From the NCBI GenBank assembly GCA_020426425.1, contig JAGQQB010000045.1:1-13760 (forward strand): a stretch of DNA of 13,760 bases. Direction: 5' to 3'. This DNA comes from Planctomycetaceae bacterium. GTDB taxonomy: Bacteria > Planctomycetota > Planctomycetia > Planctomycetales > Planctomycetaceae. The notes under the pieces are model-generated. The model was not told the origin of the DNA. It ran no database searches and saw only the letters and a program-made list of their open reading frames with translations. Positions 6,941-13,333 of the stretch are shown one piece after another (position 1 is the first letter of the stretch; each line of letters starts with the position of its first letter). The position numbers and the translations under genes were made by a program.

Positions 6941-7531
6941 CTAGCGGCCCGAGCCGCTCAGGCGTGGTGTGCCCAGCAACTGTTGTGCATCTGGCTGGCG
7001 ACTGCCTCGATGACGAGCGAGCACCTCCGCAGGTGACAGACCGGTATGTGGCAAACTCACCTGCTTGCCGGTGGGCAACTGCACTCTATCAGCGGTACGG
7101 TCGGCCGATGTTATCCGCACCTGCGGCAGGTTCGATTCGCGTGCTTCGCTGCCGAGTCGCCGATGAGCCTCCACAAGCGCGCGGTGGGAGGGCGACAACG
7201 TTCCCAGACTCGTTGTTGATGCAGGCTGAGCCAACAGTGCTCGGTCCATTGCCTCGAAGTCATGAATCCAAACGCGGACGTCGGTGCCGGAATGGCTCCG
7301 AGCCGTGCCGATGGCGGACCCATGCAGCCCCCAGCCGAATTGTGTCCGTGCATCCTGGGCCGACGACACCCCGCCCAGAAACGCTGATCCACGATCTGGT
7401 ACAGAGACAGCGGTATCGACACCGAATTGCTGAACGACCGGTTGCTGCACCACCTGTGGACCGATCGGCCCCTGTCCCCAAGCGGAGAAAGGAATCAGTC
7501 CAAGTGCGAACGCCAGGACTCCTCGATACAT
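6941..7531 (-). CDS. Small secreted protein of unknown function
   Basis: I do not recognise a family. The 196-residue product starts with a clear signal peptide: MYRG, a hydrophobic stretch GVLAFALGLIPFSAWG, and likely cleavage at AWG|QG near residue 19. The mature protein is soluble, with a Gln/Val/Pro-rich start (GPQVVQQPVVQQ, 24-35), a central segment with aromatic and acidic residues (DVRVWIHDFEAMDRALL, 84-100), and a basic, His-containing C-terminal part (LSPAEVLARHRGSRQPDAQQ, 165-184). It has no cysteine, lipobox or transmembrane helix after the signal. GGAG at 7540-7543 lies 8 bases before the ATG and supports the start. It sits on the same strand as, and 239 bases upstream of, the SLBB/actin pair, so an envelope role alongside it is possible but unproven. 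Confidence 0.65.
   Translation of the reverse strand: MYRGVLAFALGLIPFSAWGQGPIGPQVVQQPVVQQFGVDTAVSVPDRGSAFLGGVSSAQDARTQFGWGLHGSAIGTARSHSGTDVRVWIHDFEAMDRALLAQPASTTSLGTLSPSHRALVEAHRRLGSEARESNLPQVRITSADRTADRVQLPTGKQVSLPHTGLSPAEVLARHRGSRQPDAQQLLGTPRLSGSGR
6943..6958 (-). terminator. GC-rich hairpin spanning the stop codon of the secreted orphan gene
   Basis: A perfect 6-bp stem AGCGGC/GCCGCT with a TCGG loop covers the last codons and the TAG of the upstream gene. The minus strand then reads AGCAGATTGATTTCT, which is only moderately T-rich. It may be a weak intrinsic terminator separating the secreted orphan from the SLBB/actin operon. Confidence 0.35.
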
Positions 7532-7574
7532 CGGGTCGGCTCCAGGTCAAGTACTTGCAATTGCCGATGTTTGC

Positions 7575-7602
7575 ATCCTAACCCGCAGATGCTAGCTCTC
7601 AA
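7575..7602 (-). promoter_or_regulatory. Candidate sigma70-type promoter for the secreted orphan gene
   Basis: The minus strand shows TTGAGA (7597-7602), a 16-base spacer, then TAGGAT (7575-7580), about 44 bases before the ATG at 7531. It overlaps the 3' end of the DUF2237 gene. The match is fair, but planctomycete promoters are poorly defined, so this is tentative. Confidence 0.3.
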
Positions 7603-7960
7603 CGGCAAATTCTTGAAGTTCTTCCAGTGTGACGAACTCCAATGTTGAAATGTGCGTTGCTTCCAGCACCACACGTGGTGCGACCCCAGCGACATGTGCT
7701 TCTTGCCAGCGGCTTACGCACAGGCACCAGCGATCTCCCGCCGTCAGTCCCGGAAAGTTGTATTCCGGAATCGGTGTGCTCAGGTCGTTCCCAGCGTCTA
7801 CGCTGAATTCCAGGAACTCGTCGGTCACCTCGACGCACACAAGATGCAGTCCCGCATCCCCCGGCCCGGTATCGCAGCAGCCAGTGCGATACCAGCCGGT
7901 AAGCGGTTCCATGGAGCAGGGAATCAATGGTTCCCCGAAAACATTCTTACCTTGTGGCAT
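7592..7960 (-). CDS. DUF2237 family protein
   Basis: A 122-residue cytoplasmic protein that matches the DUF2237 family along its whole length. Diagnostic segments are NVFGEPLIPCSMEPLTGWYR (6-25), the Cys pair TGCCDTGPGDAGLHLVC (26-42), TDEFLEFSVDAGNDLSTPIP (46-65), and FPGLTAGDRWCLCVSRWQEA (69-88), followed by APRVVLEATH (94-103). The cysteines at 15, 28, 29, 42, 79 and 81 are conserved in such proteins as I know them and could bind metal; the biochemical function is unknown. The frame is open to an ATG at 8137 (181 residues), but the family similarity begins right after the ATG at 7960, which I chose. Only a weak AGG precedes it. It is divergent from lpxB. Confidence 0.85.
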   Translation of the reverse strand: MPQGKNVFGEPLIPCSMEPLTGWYRTGCCDTGPGDAGLHLVCVEVTDEFLEFSVDAGNDLSTPIPEYNFPGLTAGDRWCLCVSRWQEAHVAGVAPRVVLEATHISTLEFVTLEELQEFAVES

Positions 7961-8299
7961 CGTAGTTGCCTGTGGGGCTGGCTGGGAATGGGGTGGGAGG
8001 AACCTCGACCGGTGAGGACCGAACAGATTCTCCGACATCCCGTCCAGATTGCAACGCCGAGGGGGGCGAATTGGTTTCAACTCAACATCACGCCCCCCTG
8101 CCCCACCTGCGCCTTTGTCCCAGTTCATCTTTGCCAAATTCTTTCCGCCTGCTACTGTCCTGCATCACGAATTCGGGACGTATCGAGGTTGGCGCGGCTT
8201 TGCTCATCAGAGCATGCCCGTTCAGCGTGGATTTCGGTACCTCATTCGTTCACCGAGCAGGCAGAGAACGCAGGACGCGACACACAGGAACAGGCAAGG
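7961..8299. other. Divergent intergenic region between DUF2237 gene and lpxB
   Basis: 339 bases. On the minus strand it could encode a 59-residue low-complexity extension of the DUF2237 protein, and on the plus strand the lpxB frame is open throughout; neither shows family similarity here. The region should hold the promoters of both genes. One candidate for lpxB is listed separately. I see no hairpin of note. Confidence 0.5.
8131..8158 (+). promoter_or_regulatory. Candidate lpxB promoter
   Basis: TTGCCA (8131-8136), a 16-base spacer, and TACTGT (8153-8158). The -35 is one base from consensus and the -10 is poor. It lies about 140 bases ahead of the lpxB start, which would give a long leader. 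Confidence 0.25.
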
Positions 8300-9466
8300 A
8301 TGCGAGTCTTCTTTTCCGTTGGCGAACCCAGCGGCGATCATCATGCAGCCCAGTTGATCACGCAGCTGCGGCAGCGCTGCCCCAAGCTCCACGCCGAAGG
8401 GTTCGGCGGTCCGCATATGCGGGAGGTCGGCTGTGAAACGCTCTACCCGCTCACGGAACTGGCGGTGATGGGGGTCAGTCAGGTGCTGCCGCATCTGAAA
8501 CAGTTCTACGATTTGGTGGGGCAGGCGCGGGAACACTTCCGTACGCACCGTCCTGATTGCGTCGTCCTGGTCGACTTCCCTGGCTTCAATTGGTGGATCG
8601 CCCGCGCCGCGCATCGTGAAGGGATTCCGGTCTATTACTACTGTGCGCCACAACTGTGGGCGTGGGCACCTTGGCGTATTCGTCGCGTTCGTAAGCATGT
8701 CGACTGCGTTCTGTCGGTGTTGCCCTTCGAGGCGGAGTGGTACCGTAGTCGTGGCGTGAAGGTGGAATACGTCGGCCATCCCTTCTTTGATGAAGTCGCC
8801 GAGCATGAACTCGATGCACCGACGCTCGCTCAACTCCGATCCAGCAGTCAGCGCCAGGTGGCCATTCTGCCTGGATCGCGTCGACAGGAAGTCAACGCCA
8901 ACTTTCCGCACATGCTGCAGGCGATGCGGCAGTTGCACGCTCTGCATCCAGAGGTGCGCTTTCCGGTCGCATGCTATAAGCAGTGGCACCATGATCGGTG
9001 CCGTGAACTCATTGGCGCAGAGTTCGCCCAGTTGCCAATTGATCTTTACACTGGGCGCACTTCGGAAGTCCTCGCAGCGGCCGACTGCTCGTTGATGGTC
9101 TCCGGGTCGGTCAGCCTCGAACTGCTCGCCCGCCGGGTGCCCGCTGTGGTGATGTATAAAGGGACCGTGTTCACCGAACTGCTGGTGAGGATGCTGATCA
9201 CCTGCAAGTACATGTCGCTGCCGAACTTGGTCGCCGACCGCGAATTGATGCCAGAGTTTCCGTTCTCACGTAACTTTGATCAGCACATTCGCGGCATGGT
9301 GTCCCATCTCGATCGGTGGCTCAGCGAGCCGCTGGAATTGGCTGCGGTGCGGACAGAACTTGATCGACTGGCCGATGCCATCGTCGAAACCGGCGGCGTC
9401 GCTCGTGCGGCAGAAGTGATCCTCGAATTGCTCGACCATCGCGCGCCAGCAAAGCGCGCTGCGTAG
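8300..9466 (+). CDS. lpxB: Lipid-A-disaccharide synthase (GT19)
   Basis: LpxB joins UDP-2,3-diacylglucosamine and lipid X to form the tetraacyl disaccharide 1-phosphate of lipid A, at the cytoplasmic face of the inner membrane. The 388 residues match the family length. Motifs in order are VGEPSGDHHA (7-16), DFPGFNWWIA (92-101), CAPQLWAWAPWR (115-126), LPFEAEWY (141-148), VGHPFFDE (158-165), ILPGSRRQEV (189-198), SGSVSLELLARRVPAVVMYK (268-287) and LPNLVADRELMPEF (307-320). The frame runs open for 216 codons upstream, but the glycosyltransferase begins exactly at the ATG at 8300 (MRVFFSVGEPSGD), with purine-rich AGGAACAGGCAAGG before it. It is a lone lpx gene here, with no lpxA, lpxC or lpxD beside it. 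It implies a lipid-A-type outer membrane. Confidence 0.96.
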   Translation: MRVFFSVGEPSGDHHAAQLITQLRQRCPKLHAEGFGGPHMREVGCETLYPLTELAVMGVSQVLPHLKQFYDLVGQAREHFRTHRPDCVVLVDFPGFNWWIARAAHREGIPVYYYCAPQLWAWAPWRIRRVRKHVDCVLSVLPFEAEWYRSRGVKVEYVGHPFFDEVAEHELDAPTLAQLRSSSQRQVAILPGSRRQEVNANFPHMLQAMRQLHALHPEVRFPVACYKQWHHDRCRELIGAEFAQLPIDLYTGRTSEVLAAADCSLMVSGSVSLELLARRVPAVVMYKGTVFTELLVRMLITCKYMSLPNLVADRELMPEFPFSRNFDQHIRGMVSHLDRWLSEPLELAAVRTELDRLADAIVETGGVARAAEVILELLDHRAPAKRAA

Positions 9467-9487
9467 CACGCGTTGACTTGCGGCGTC

Positions 9488-9503
9488 AGTCGTCTCGGCG
9501 ACT
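9488..9503. terminator. Short hairpin between convergent lpxB and bcp
   Basis: A 5-bp stem AGTCG/CGACT, extendable by a T-G wobble, with a 4-6-base loop in the 50-base gap between the two stop codons. There is no T-tract. The location fits a shared transcription end, but the structure is weak. Confidence 0.22.
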
Positions 9504-9516
9504 ACCAGCAGCAGGC

Positions 9517-9984
9517 CTATCCCCGCAACTCCTGCAGCGTCTCTGCCACCTCGGCGACATGCCCTTTGACCTTCACCTTCGGCCAGACGTGGGCAATCTT
9601 CCCCGTCGGATCAATCAGGAAGGTCGCTCGCTGCAGGCCCATATACTTCTTGCCATAGTTCGACTTTTCCACCCACACGCCGTACTTCTCGGCCACCGCA
9701 TGGTCCTCGTCCGCCAGCAGCGGAAACGGCAGCTCGTACTTGGCCGCGAACTTTCCATGCGACGTCACACTATCGGTACTGATGCCGATGACAACGGCAT
9801 CACCAAAGTCCGCCAGGCTGTCCCGAAAATCACATGCCTCGGTCGTGCAACCTGGTGTGTTGTCACGAGGGTAGAAGTACACCACCACATACTTCCCTTT
9901 CGCCCCGCTTAGCTTAAACATCCCCTCAGGATGTTGCGGCAACGAAATCGCTGGCGCCTTCTTCCCCACGGCTGGCATACTCAT
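9517..9984 (-). CDS. bcp: Thioredoxin-dependent peroxiredoxin, BCP/PrxQ type
   Basis: A 155-residue cytoplasmic peroxiredoxin that reduces hydrogen peroxide and organic hydroperoxides, using thioredoxin as reductant. The peroxidatic Cys46 sits in YPRDNTPGCTTEACDFRD (38-55), and Cys51, five residues on, is the resolving cysteine of the atypical 2-Cys PrxQ/BCP subfamily. Other landmarks are YVVVYFYPRDNT (32-43), VIGISTDSVTSHGKFAAKY (69-87), LPFPLLADEDHAVAEKYGVW (89-108) and RATFLIDPTGKIAHVW (123-138). The length is typical. The open frame reaches 10191, but ATG at 9984 has GGGGAGAG (9992-9999) upstream and gives the usual N terminus; the ATG at 9978 is a minor alternative. It is convergent with lpxB and divergent from the VOC gene. 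Confidence 0.95.
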   Translation of the reverse strand: MSMPAVGKKAPAISLPQHPEGMFKLSGAKGKYVVVYFYPRDNTPGCTTEACDFRDSLADFGDAVVIGISTDSVTSHGKFAAKYELPFPLLADEDHAVAEKYGVWVEKSNYGKKYMGLQRATFLIDPTGKIAHVWPKVKVKGHVAEVAETLQELRG

Positions 9985-10021
9985 CGAGACACTCTCCCCA
10001 TCACGGTAGGCAAATAACATA

Positions 10022-10042
10022 CTCCGCCAAATAGCTGCGGAG
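10022..10042. promoter_or_regulatory. Inverted repeat upstream of bcp
   Basis: CTCCGC and GCGGAG arms of 6 bp separated by 9 bases (CAAATAGCT), 38-58 bases ahead of the bcp ATG. The spacing of about 21 bases end to end and the AT-richer centre fit an operator for a dimeric regulator. A leader hairpin is the alternative. No known motif was recognised. Confidence 0.3.
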
Positions 10043-10236
10043 CACTCGACAGATCTTACGTCAAGTGAATCGCTCGACAAGTCAACCAAACTGATCGGGG
10101 CAGCCGAACAGGGGTGATCGCTGTGTGAGCAGCGAGGAGCAAGTTGCGTCGCCTGGCAAAGGACCTCCTCGACCCTCGATCGAACCGCCAAGCCCCAGCA
10201 ATCGCCCCTCCAACCAGTCGATTCCCAATGGCACCC

Positions 10237-10254
10237 GAGACTCGATACAGTCTC
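10237..10254. promoter_or_regulatory. Inverted repeat upstream of the VOC gene
   Basis: Perfect 6-bp arms GAGACT/AGTCTC around CGATAC, ending 32 bases ahead of the ATG at 10287. Either an operator or a leader hairpin. The gene shows no clear Shine-Dalgarno site, so a structure here could matter for translation. Confidence 0.3.
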
Positions 10255-10286
10255 ATGAACATCATTCCCCCAACACTCGGCTCCCG

Positions 10287-10706
10287 ATGCGTGTCAATCT
10301 GATTACTCTGGGCGTGGCTGATGTCGCTGCGGCGACCGCGTTCTACGAGCGGCTCGGCTGGCGGAAGTCGTCCGCTTCGAATGCTGATGTGACGTTCTTT
10401 CACTCGTCCGGCTCAGTGCTGGGCTTGTATGGTCGGGCGGCACTCGCGGAGGATGCCCACGTGCCTGATTCCGAGCCGGGGTTCTCAGGTGTTGCACTGG
10501 CCCGGAACTTTCCTTCCGAGGCCGAGGTGGATGCGGCGTTCGCGCATGCGGTGCAGTGTGGTGCCACGCCCGTGAAGTCGCCGCAAAAAGTCTTTTGGGG
10601 CGGTTACTCTGGTTACATCGCCGACCCTGACGGACACTTGTGGGAGTACGCGCACAATCCATTGATGCCGCTGGACGACCAGGGACGCATGACGTTGCCG
10701 GAGTGA
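10287..10706 (+). CDS. VOC-family (glyoxalase/bleomycin-resistance-like) protein
   Basis: A 139-residue protein with a vicinal-oxygen-chelate fold of two beta-alpha-beta-beta-beta modules. Module one begins at MRVNLITLGVADVAAATAFY (1-20) with ERLGWR after it and ends around VLGLYG (44-49). Module two contains FSGVALARNFPSEAEVDAAF (66-85), KSPQKVFWGGYSGYIADPDG (97-116) and HLWEYAHNP (117-125), where Glu120 is at the usual metal-ligand position. The first module lacks an obvious His ligand at its start, so metal binding and catalysis are uncertain. Such single-domain proteins include isomerases, dioxygenases and antibiotic-binding proteins; the substrate cannot be told. The frame opens at 10125, but the fold starts at the ATG at 10287. 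No good ribosome binding site is visible. Confidence 0.85.
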   Translation: MRVNLITLGVADVAAATAFYERLGWRKSSASNADVTFFHSSGSVLGLYGRAALAEDAHVPDSEPGFSGVALARNFPSEAEVDAAFAHAVQCGATPVKSPQKVFWGGYSGYIADPDGHLWEYAHNPLMPLDDQGRMTLPE

Positions 10707-11054
10707 GGACACTGCGTCCGCCGGAAGAGAGTGAACGGCTGGCATAGGCCCGTCCGATGGATCACAGTCACACGTTCGCCCAGCAACTTTACGCTCCCGC
10801 GGGTCAGTCGATGCCGGGAGGGTCGAATCGAGTTTGCGAGATTCGGGGAGGGCAATGCGACGCTCATTCCTCGAATGGCGTCGCAGGGGACATCGATGGC
10901 GGCTGAGCCATACCAACCGCTATTCGCGCTCTCCCCCTCCCCTCGCTCGACCCTCCCCGGAGGAGGGTGAAGTGGGCGCTGGCATACGACACACAGCAGC
11001 GCCTGTCCGTGATCGGCGTGGTTGAGTACCCTGTCTCCCAACTTCCGACTCGCC
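10707..11054. other. Intergenic region rich in GC-rich inverted repeats
   Basis: 348 bases between the VOC gene and the YfhO-like gene. Short open frames on both strands have no recognisable content. The centre carries the repeat structure listed separately. No promoter boxes for the downstream gene could be recognised. Confidence 0.5.
10794..10968. repeat. Paired GC-rich inverted repeats, possible MITE-like or REP-like element
   Basis: An 11-base arm GGGAGGGTCGA (10816-10826) recurs inverted as TCGACCCTCCC (10947-10957), 120 bases apart, with further similarity inward (GCGAG followed by GGGAGGG in both copies, read in opposite directions). Each end also forms its own hairpin: CTCCCG/CGGGAG (10794-10820), and ACCCTCC/GGAGGGT with a 5-base loop (10950-10968). 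Nested hairpins at mirrored ends resemble small non-autonomous repeats. Only one copy is in the window, so dispersal is unproven. Confidence 0.4.
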
Positions 11055-13169
11055 ATGCCAATGCCTCCACCGTCCATGCCTGCCGCCAGTTGTTCCCGAT
11101 CACCGATGACGCTGCGTGAGATGCTCCTCGCGGCGCTGATTGGTTTGGCGTTGACGGTTGTCTTCTGGTGGCCATTGTGGTTGGGGGGCGGTCTGCAGGG
11201 GGGAGATCTGTATTCGTATTACATGCCTCAGAAGGTGCTGCTCTCGGAGTCACTGGCCGAGGGAACGATTCCGCTGTGGAATGACCGGACCGGCTTTGGG
11301 TATCCGGCGGCGGCGGAGAGTCAGACCGGAGTCTTGTATCCCCCCACACTGCTGCTGTACTGGCTGTTCGCGCCGAACACAGCGTACAACATCTCCCAAC
11401 TGGGACACTACGTACTCGCGTTTGTGGCGACGTGGGGATTGATTCGGCAACTTGGCTTGCGAGCAGAGGCGGCGGCGCTGGGGGCGCTGGCGTTTGTGTA
11501 TGGTTGGTTGCCACCCCGCATCTGCCTGGAATGGGCGGTCATCGGGGTCTCGTACTTTTCGATAGTGCTGTGGTGCGGCATTGCCTGGTTGCAAACCGGG
11601 TGTCCCCGCTCGCTGGGAGCGATGGCGATTGCACTAGGTCTCTCGCTACTGGCGGGGCACTTTCATCTGGCGTTTATGACGGGACTCGTGATCGCCCTGC
11701 TTGGAGCGATCAACTTCATGCGGCCCTGCTCTGTTCTTGCACCGGATATTGTCGTTCCCCAGCCGACAGCACGTTATCGGACCTGGGGACTGATGTTGGC
11801 ACTCGCCGCCGGCTTCTCAATTGCCGCGATTCAGTTGGCCCCGACCTGGGAACTGCGACAGGTGAGTCAGCGGCAATCGGCGGAAGGAAGTTTCGACCCG
11901 GCGTACGGGCACATTCCGCCGGTGTATCTGCTGGAACTGGTCGCGCCGTGGTTGTGGCATGTGCCAGATGTCTCCGCCGATGCCGCCCTGAGTAATGCAA
12001 GCTGGGGCCGATATCCCGCCGGGACCAACATGGTTGAAGCGCATTTGTACGTTGGCCTGATTCCCTTCCTGCTCGCGCTCGCAGCCATGATCTGGAGAAC
12101 CCGGGGCCGACTGACGATTCCGGTGACTCCCTGGCTGCTGCTCACGGCGGCGGGACTGCTGCTGGTCACCGGTTGGCCGCTGATCGTCCTGCGGCATGTG
12201 CCGGGCTTCTCGTTTTTTCAAGCGCCTGGCCGATACGGACTGCTGACCTCGATCGGACTCGCCGTGCTGGCCGCCAACGCCTGGGATGGCTGGGGGCCGG
12301 AACTCATGAAGACCGCTGGGCAACTCCGTGCTGTGACGGCCGGTCTGTTGCTGCTGACCACATGTGACCTTTGGGCGCTGAGCCGCGAGTACGTGTTCGA
12401 TGCCGGCCCGATGACAGGTCGGCAGGTGTTCTATGCCATTCTACTGAAGGATGTGCCGATTGAGCATCTGGATGAACCCTCTCCCACACAGCAATCCCTC
12501 GTCACCACGCCCGGCGCCCGGCTGTATGCACCAGGCGCAAACATCCCCTCGCTGACAGGTGTCTCGTCGCTGCCGGTGTATTTGGGGCTGGGGCCTGAGA
12601 TCTACTTTGATCCAGAAATGCAGATTGACTTCGCGGCCCTGGACGAGGAGCAACGTCGCCAGGTCGTCGAGCGCTTGCAGGGTTGGGGAGTCACGCACCT
12701 GCTGTTGCAGGCACCGTTGCCCGCCGGTGACGACATGTTCCCGTTCATCGGTATGGTGATTGAACCGCTGGTGAACCGGGCACTGGTGCGGCGCGAACCG
12801 CTGTACTTGTATCAAGTCCCTGAAGCCGCCGGTCGGGCTCAGCTTTCCATGGATGGCGAGATCCTGGAATTCGATTCGCTGGCGAACCAGTTGCGTGTGA
12901 AGTTCTCGGCGACATCAGACGGGACATTGACCCTCAAAGATCTGGCGTATCCCGGTTGGACGGCAGATCTGGATGGCGTCCCTGTGGCTTGGGAGGCCAT
13001 CGACTCGTTCCGCCGCATTGATGTCCCGGCGGGAACGCACGAAGTTGTGTGGCGATTTCGCCCACGGAGTGTGCTGTATGGCGGGATGGTCTCGGTCCTG
13101 TCGCTGCTGATTGTCGTGTTGGTCTCCTGGTTGCAGTACCGGCGTCATGCCGCAGCCCAGGCGTGTTGA
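11055..13169 (+). CDS. YfhO-like multi-pass membrane protein (GT-C-type)
   Basis: A 704-residue inner-membrane protein resembling the YfhO family, which is related to GT-C glycosyltransferases acting on lipid-linked sugars or wall polymers. About a dozen hydrophobic segments lie in the first 420 residues, starting at about 22-44. The first external loop contains GGDLYSYYMPQ (49-59), whose Asp is at the place of the GT-C catalytic acid, and PLWNDRTGFGYP (73-84) with a following VLYPP (93-97), a YfhO hallmark. Another hallmark, FFQAPGRYG, is at about 387-395. A soluble domain of about 240 residues follows, ending in a YfhO-like segment around LAYPGWTADLDG and DVPAGTHEVVWRF, then a final membrane helix. 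No Shine-Dalgarno site is clear. Candidate starts are TTG 11022, ATG 11055 and ATG 11106, and the last leaves a compact N terminus directly before the first helix. Acceptor and donor are unknown. Confidence 0.82.
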   Translation: MPMPPPSMPAASCSRSPMTLREMLLAALIGLALTVVFWWPLWLGGGLQGGDLYSYYMPQKVLLSESLAEGTIPLWNDRTGFGYPAAAESQTGVLYPPTLLLYWLFAPNTAYNISQLGHYVLAFVATWGLIRQLGLRAEAAALGALAFVYGWLPPRICLEWAVIGVSYFSIVLWCGIAWLQTGCPRSLGAMAIALGLSLLAGHFHLAFMTGLVIALLGAINFMRPCSVLAPDIVVPQPTARYRTWGLMLALAAGFSIAAIQLAPTWELRQVSQRQSAEGSFDPAYGHIPPVYLLELVAPWLWHVPDVSADAALSNASWGRYPAGTNMVEAHLYVGLIPFLLALAAMIWRTRGRLTIPVTPWLLLTAAGLLLVTGWPLIVLRHVPGFSFFQAPGRYGLLTSIGLAVLAANAWDGWGPELMKTAGQLRAVTAGLLLLTTCDLWALSREYVFDAGPMTGRQVFYAILLKDVPIEHLDEPSPTQQSLVTTPGARLYAPGANIPSLTGVSSLPVYLGLGPEIYFDPEMQIDFAALDEEQRRQVVERLQGWGVTHLLLQAPLPAGDDMFPFIGMVIEPLVNRALVRREPLYLYQVPEAAGRAQLSMDGEILEFDSLANQLRVKFSATSDGTLTLKDLAYPGWTADLDGVPVAWEAIDSFRRIDVPAGTHEVVWRFRPRSVLYGGMVSVLSLLIVVLVSWLQYRRHAAAQAC

Positions 13170-13181
13170 GGCCGCCCGTCG

Positions 13182-13257
13182 TCCAGTGTTCCCCCTGAGA
13201 GCACGGCGTCTCTCGACTGGGAAGCGCTCCAGTCAGGGAATCGACAACTGGACCAGT
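13182..13257. repeat. Cluster of ACTGG/CCAGT half-sites upstream of asd
   Basis: Five copies of the pentamer ACTGG or its complement occur within about 75 bases. Two form a 6-bp inverted repeat GACTGG/CCAGTC (13215-13220 and 13229-13234) and two a near-perfect palindrome ACTGG-A-CCAGT (13247-13257). They could be regulator half-sites or alternative RNA stems. The role is unknown. Confidence 0.3.
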
Positions 13258-13285
13258 CGCAGCGCCGGTCGATACACTTCCGGCC

Positions 13286-13305
13286 CCATCGAATCGGTTC
13301 GATGG
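13286..13305. promoter_or_regulatory. Perfect 8-bp hairpin between the YfhO-like gene and asd
   Basis: CCATCGAA and TTCGATGG arms enclose TCGG. It ends 28 bases before the asd GTG and 16 bases before its ribosome binding site, and 117 bases after the upstream stop. No T-tract follows, so a leader structure or operator is at least as likely as a terminator. Confidence 0.4.
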
Positions 13306-13321
13306 CCGAACGCTTGAGTGT

Positions 13322-13325
13322 GGAG
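13322..13325 (+). promoter_or_regulatory. Ribosome binding site of asd
   Basis: GGAG, 8 bases before GTG at 13334. It decides for the GTG start; the nearby ATG at 13329 is in another frame. Confidence 0.6.
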
Positions 13326-13333
13326 TAAATGAC

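Larger units (their letters stand above)
9985..10286. other. Divergent promoter region between bcp and the VOC gene
   Basis: 302 bases with no convincing gene. It contains two short perfect inverted repeats, each listed separately, one near each gene start. On the minus strand TTGACT and TTGACG hexamers occur about 15-20 bases apart, each followed by GTCGAG, but no well-spaced -10 box accompanies them. Confidence 0.5.

Noticed and set aside
6625..7581. 318-codon plus-strand frame over the secreted orphan gene
   Set aside because: It is Arg/Pro/Ser-rich shadow sequence. The minus-strand frame has a signal peptide and ribosome binding site, so it is the real gene.
7961..8137. 59-residue N-terminal extension of the DUF2237 protein
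   Set aside because: The family match starts just after the ATG at 7960, and the extension is Gly/Pro/Arg low-complexity without a signal or targeting feature.
7652..8299. 216-codon in-frame extension of lpxB
   Set aside because: LpxB homology begins exactly at the ATG at 8300. The extension runs antisense through the DUF2237 gene and has no domain character.
10864..11514. Minus-strand frame over the intergenic repeat and the YfhO-like N terminus
   Set aside because: It has Pro/Ser/Thr/Arg-rich composition typical of a shadow and lies opposite clear membrane-protein coding.
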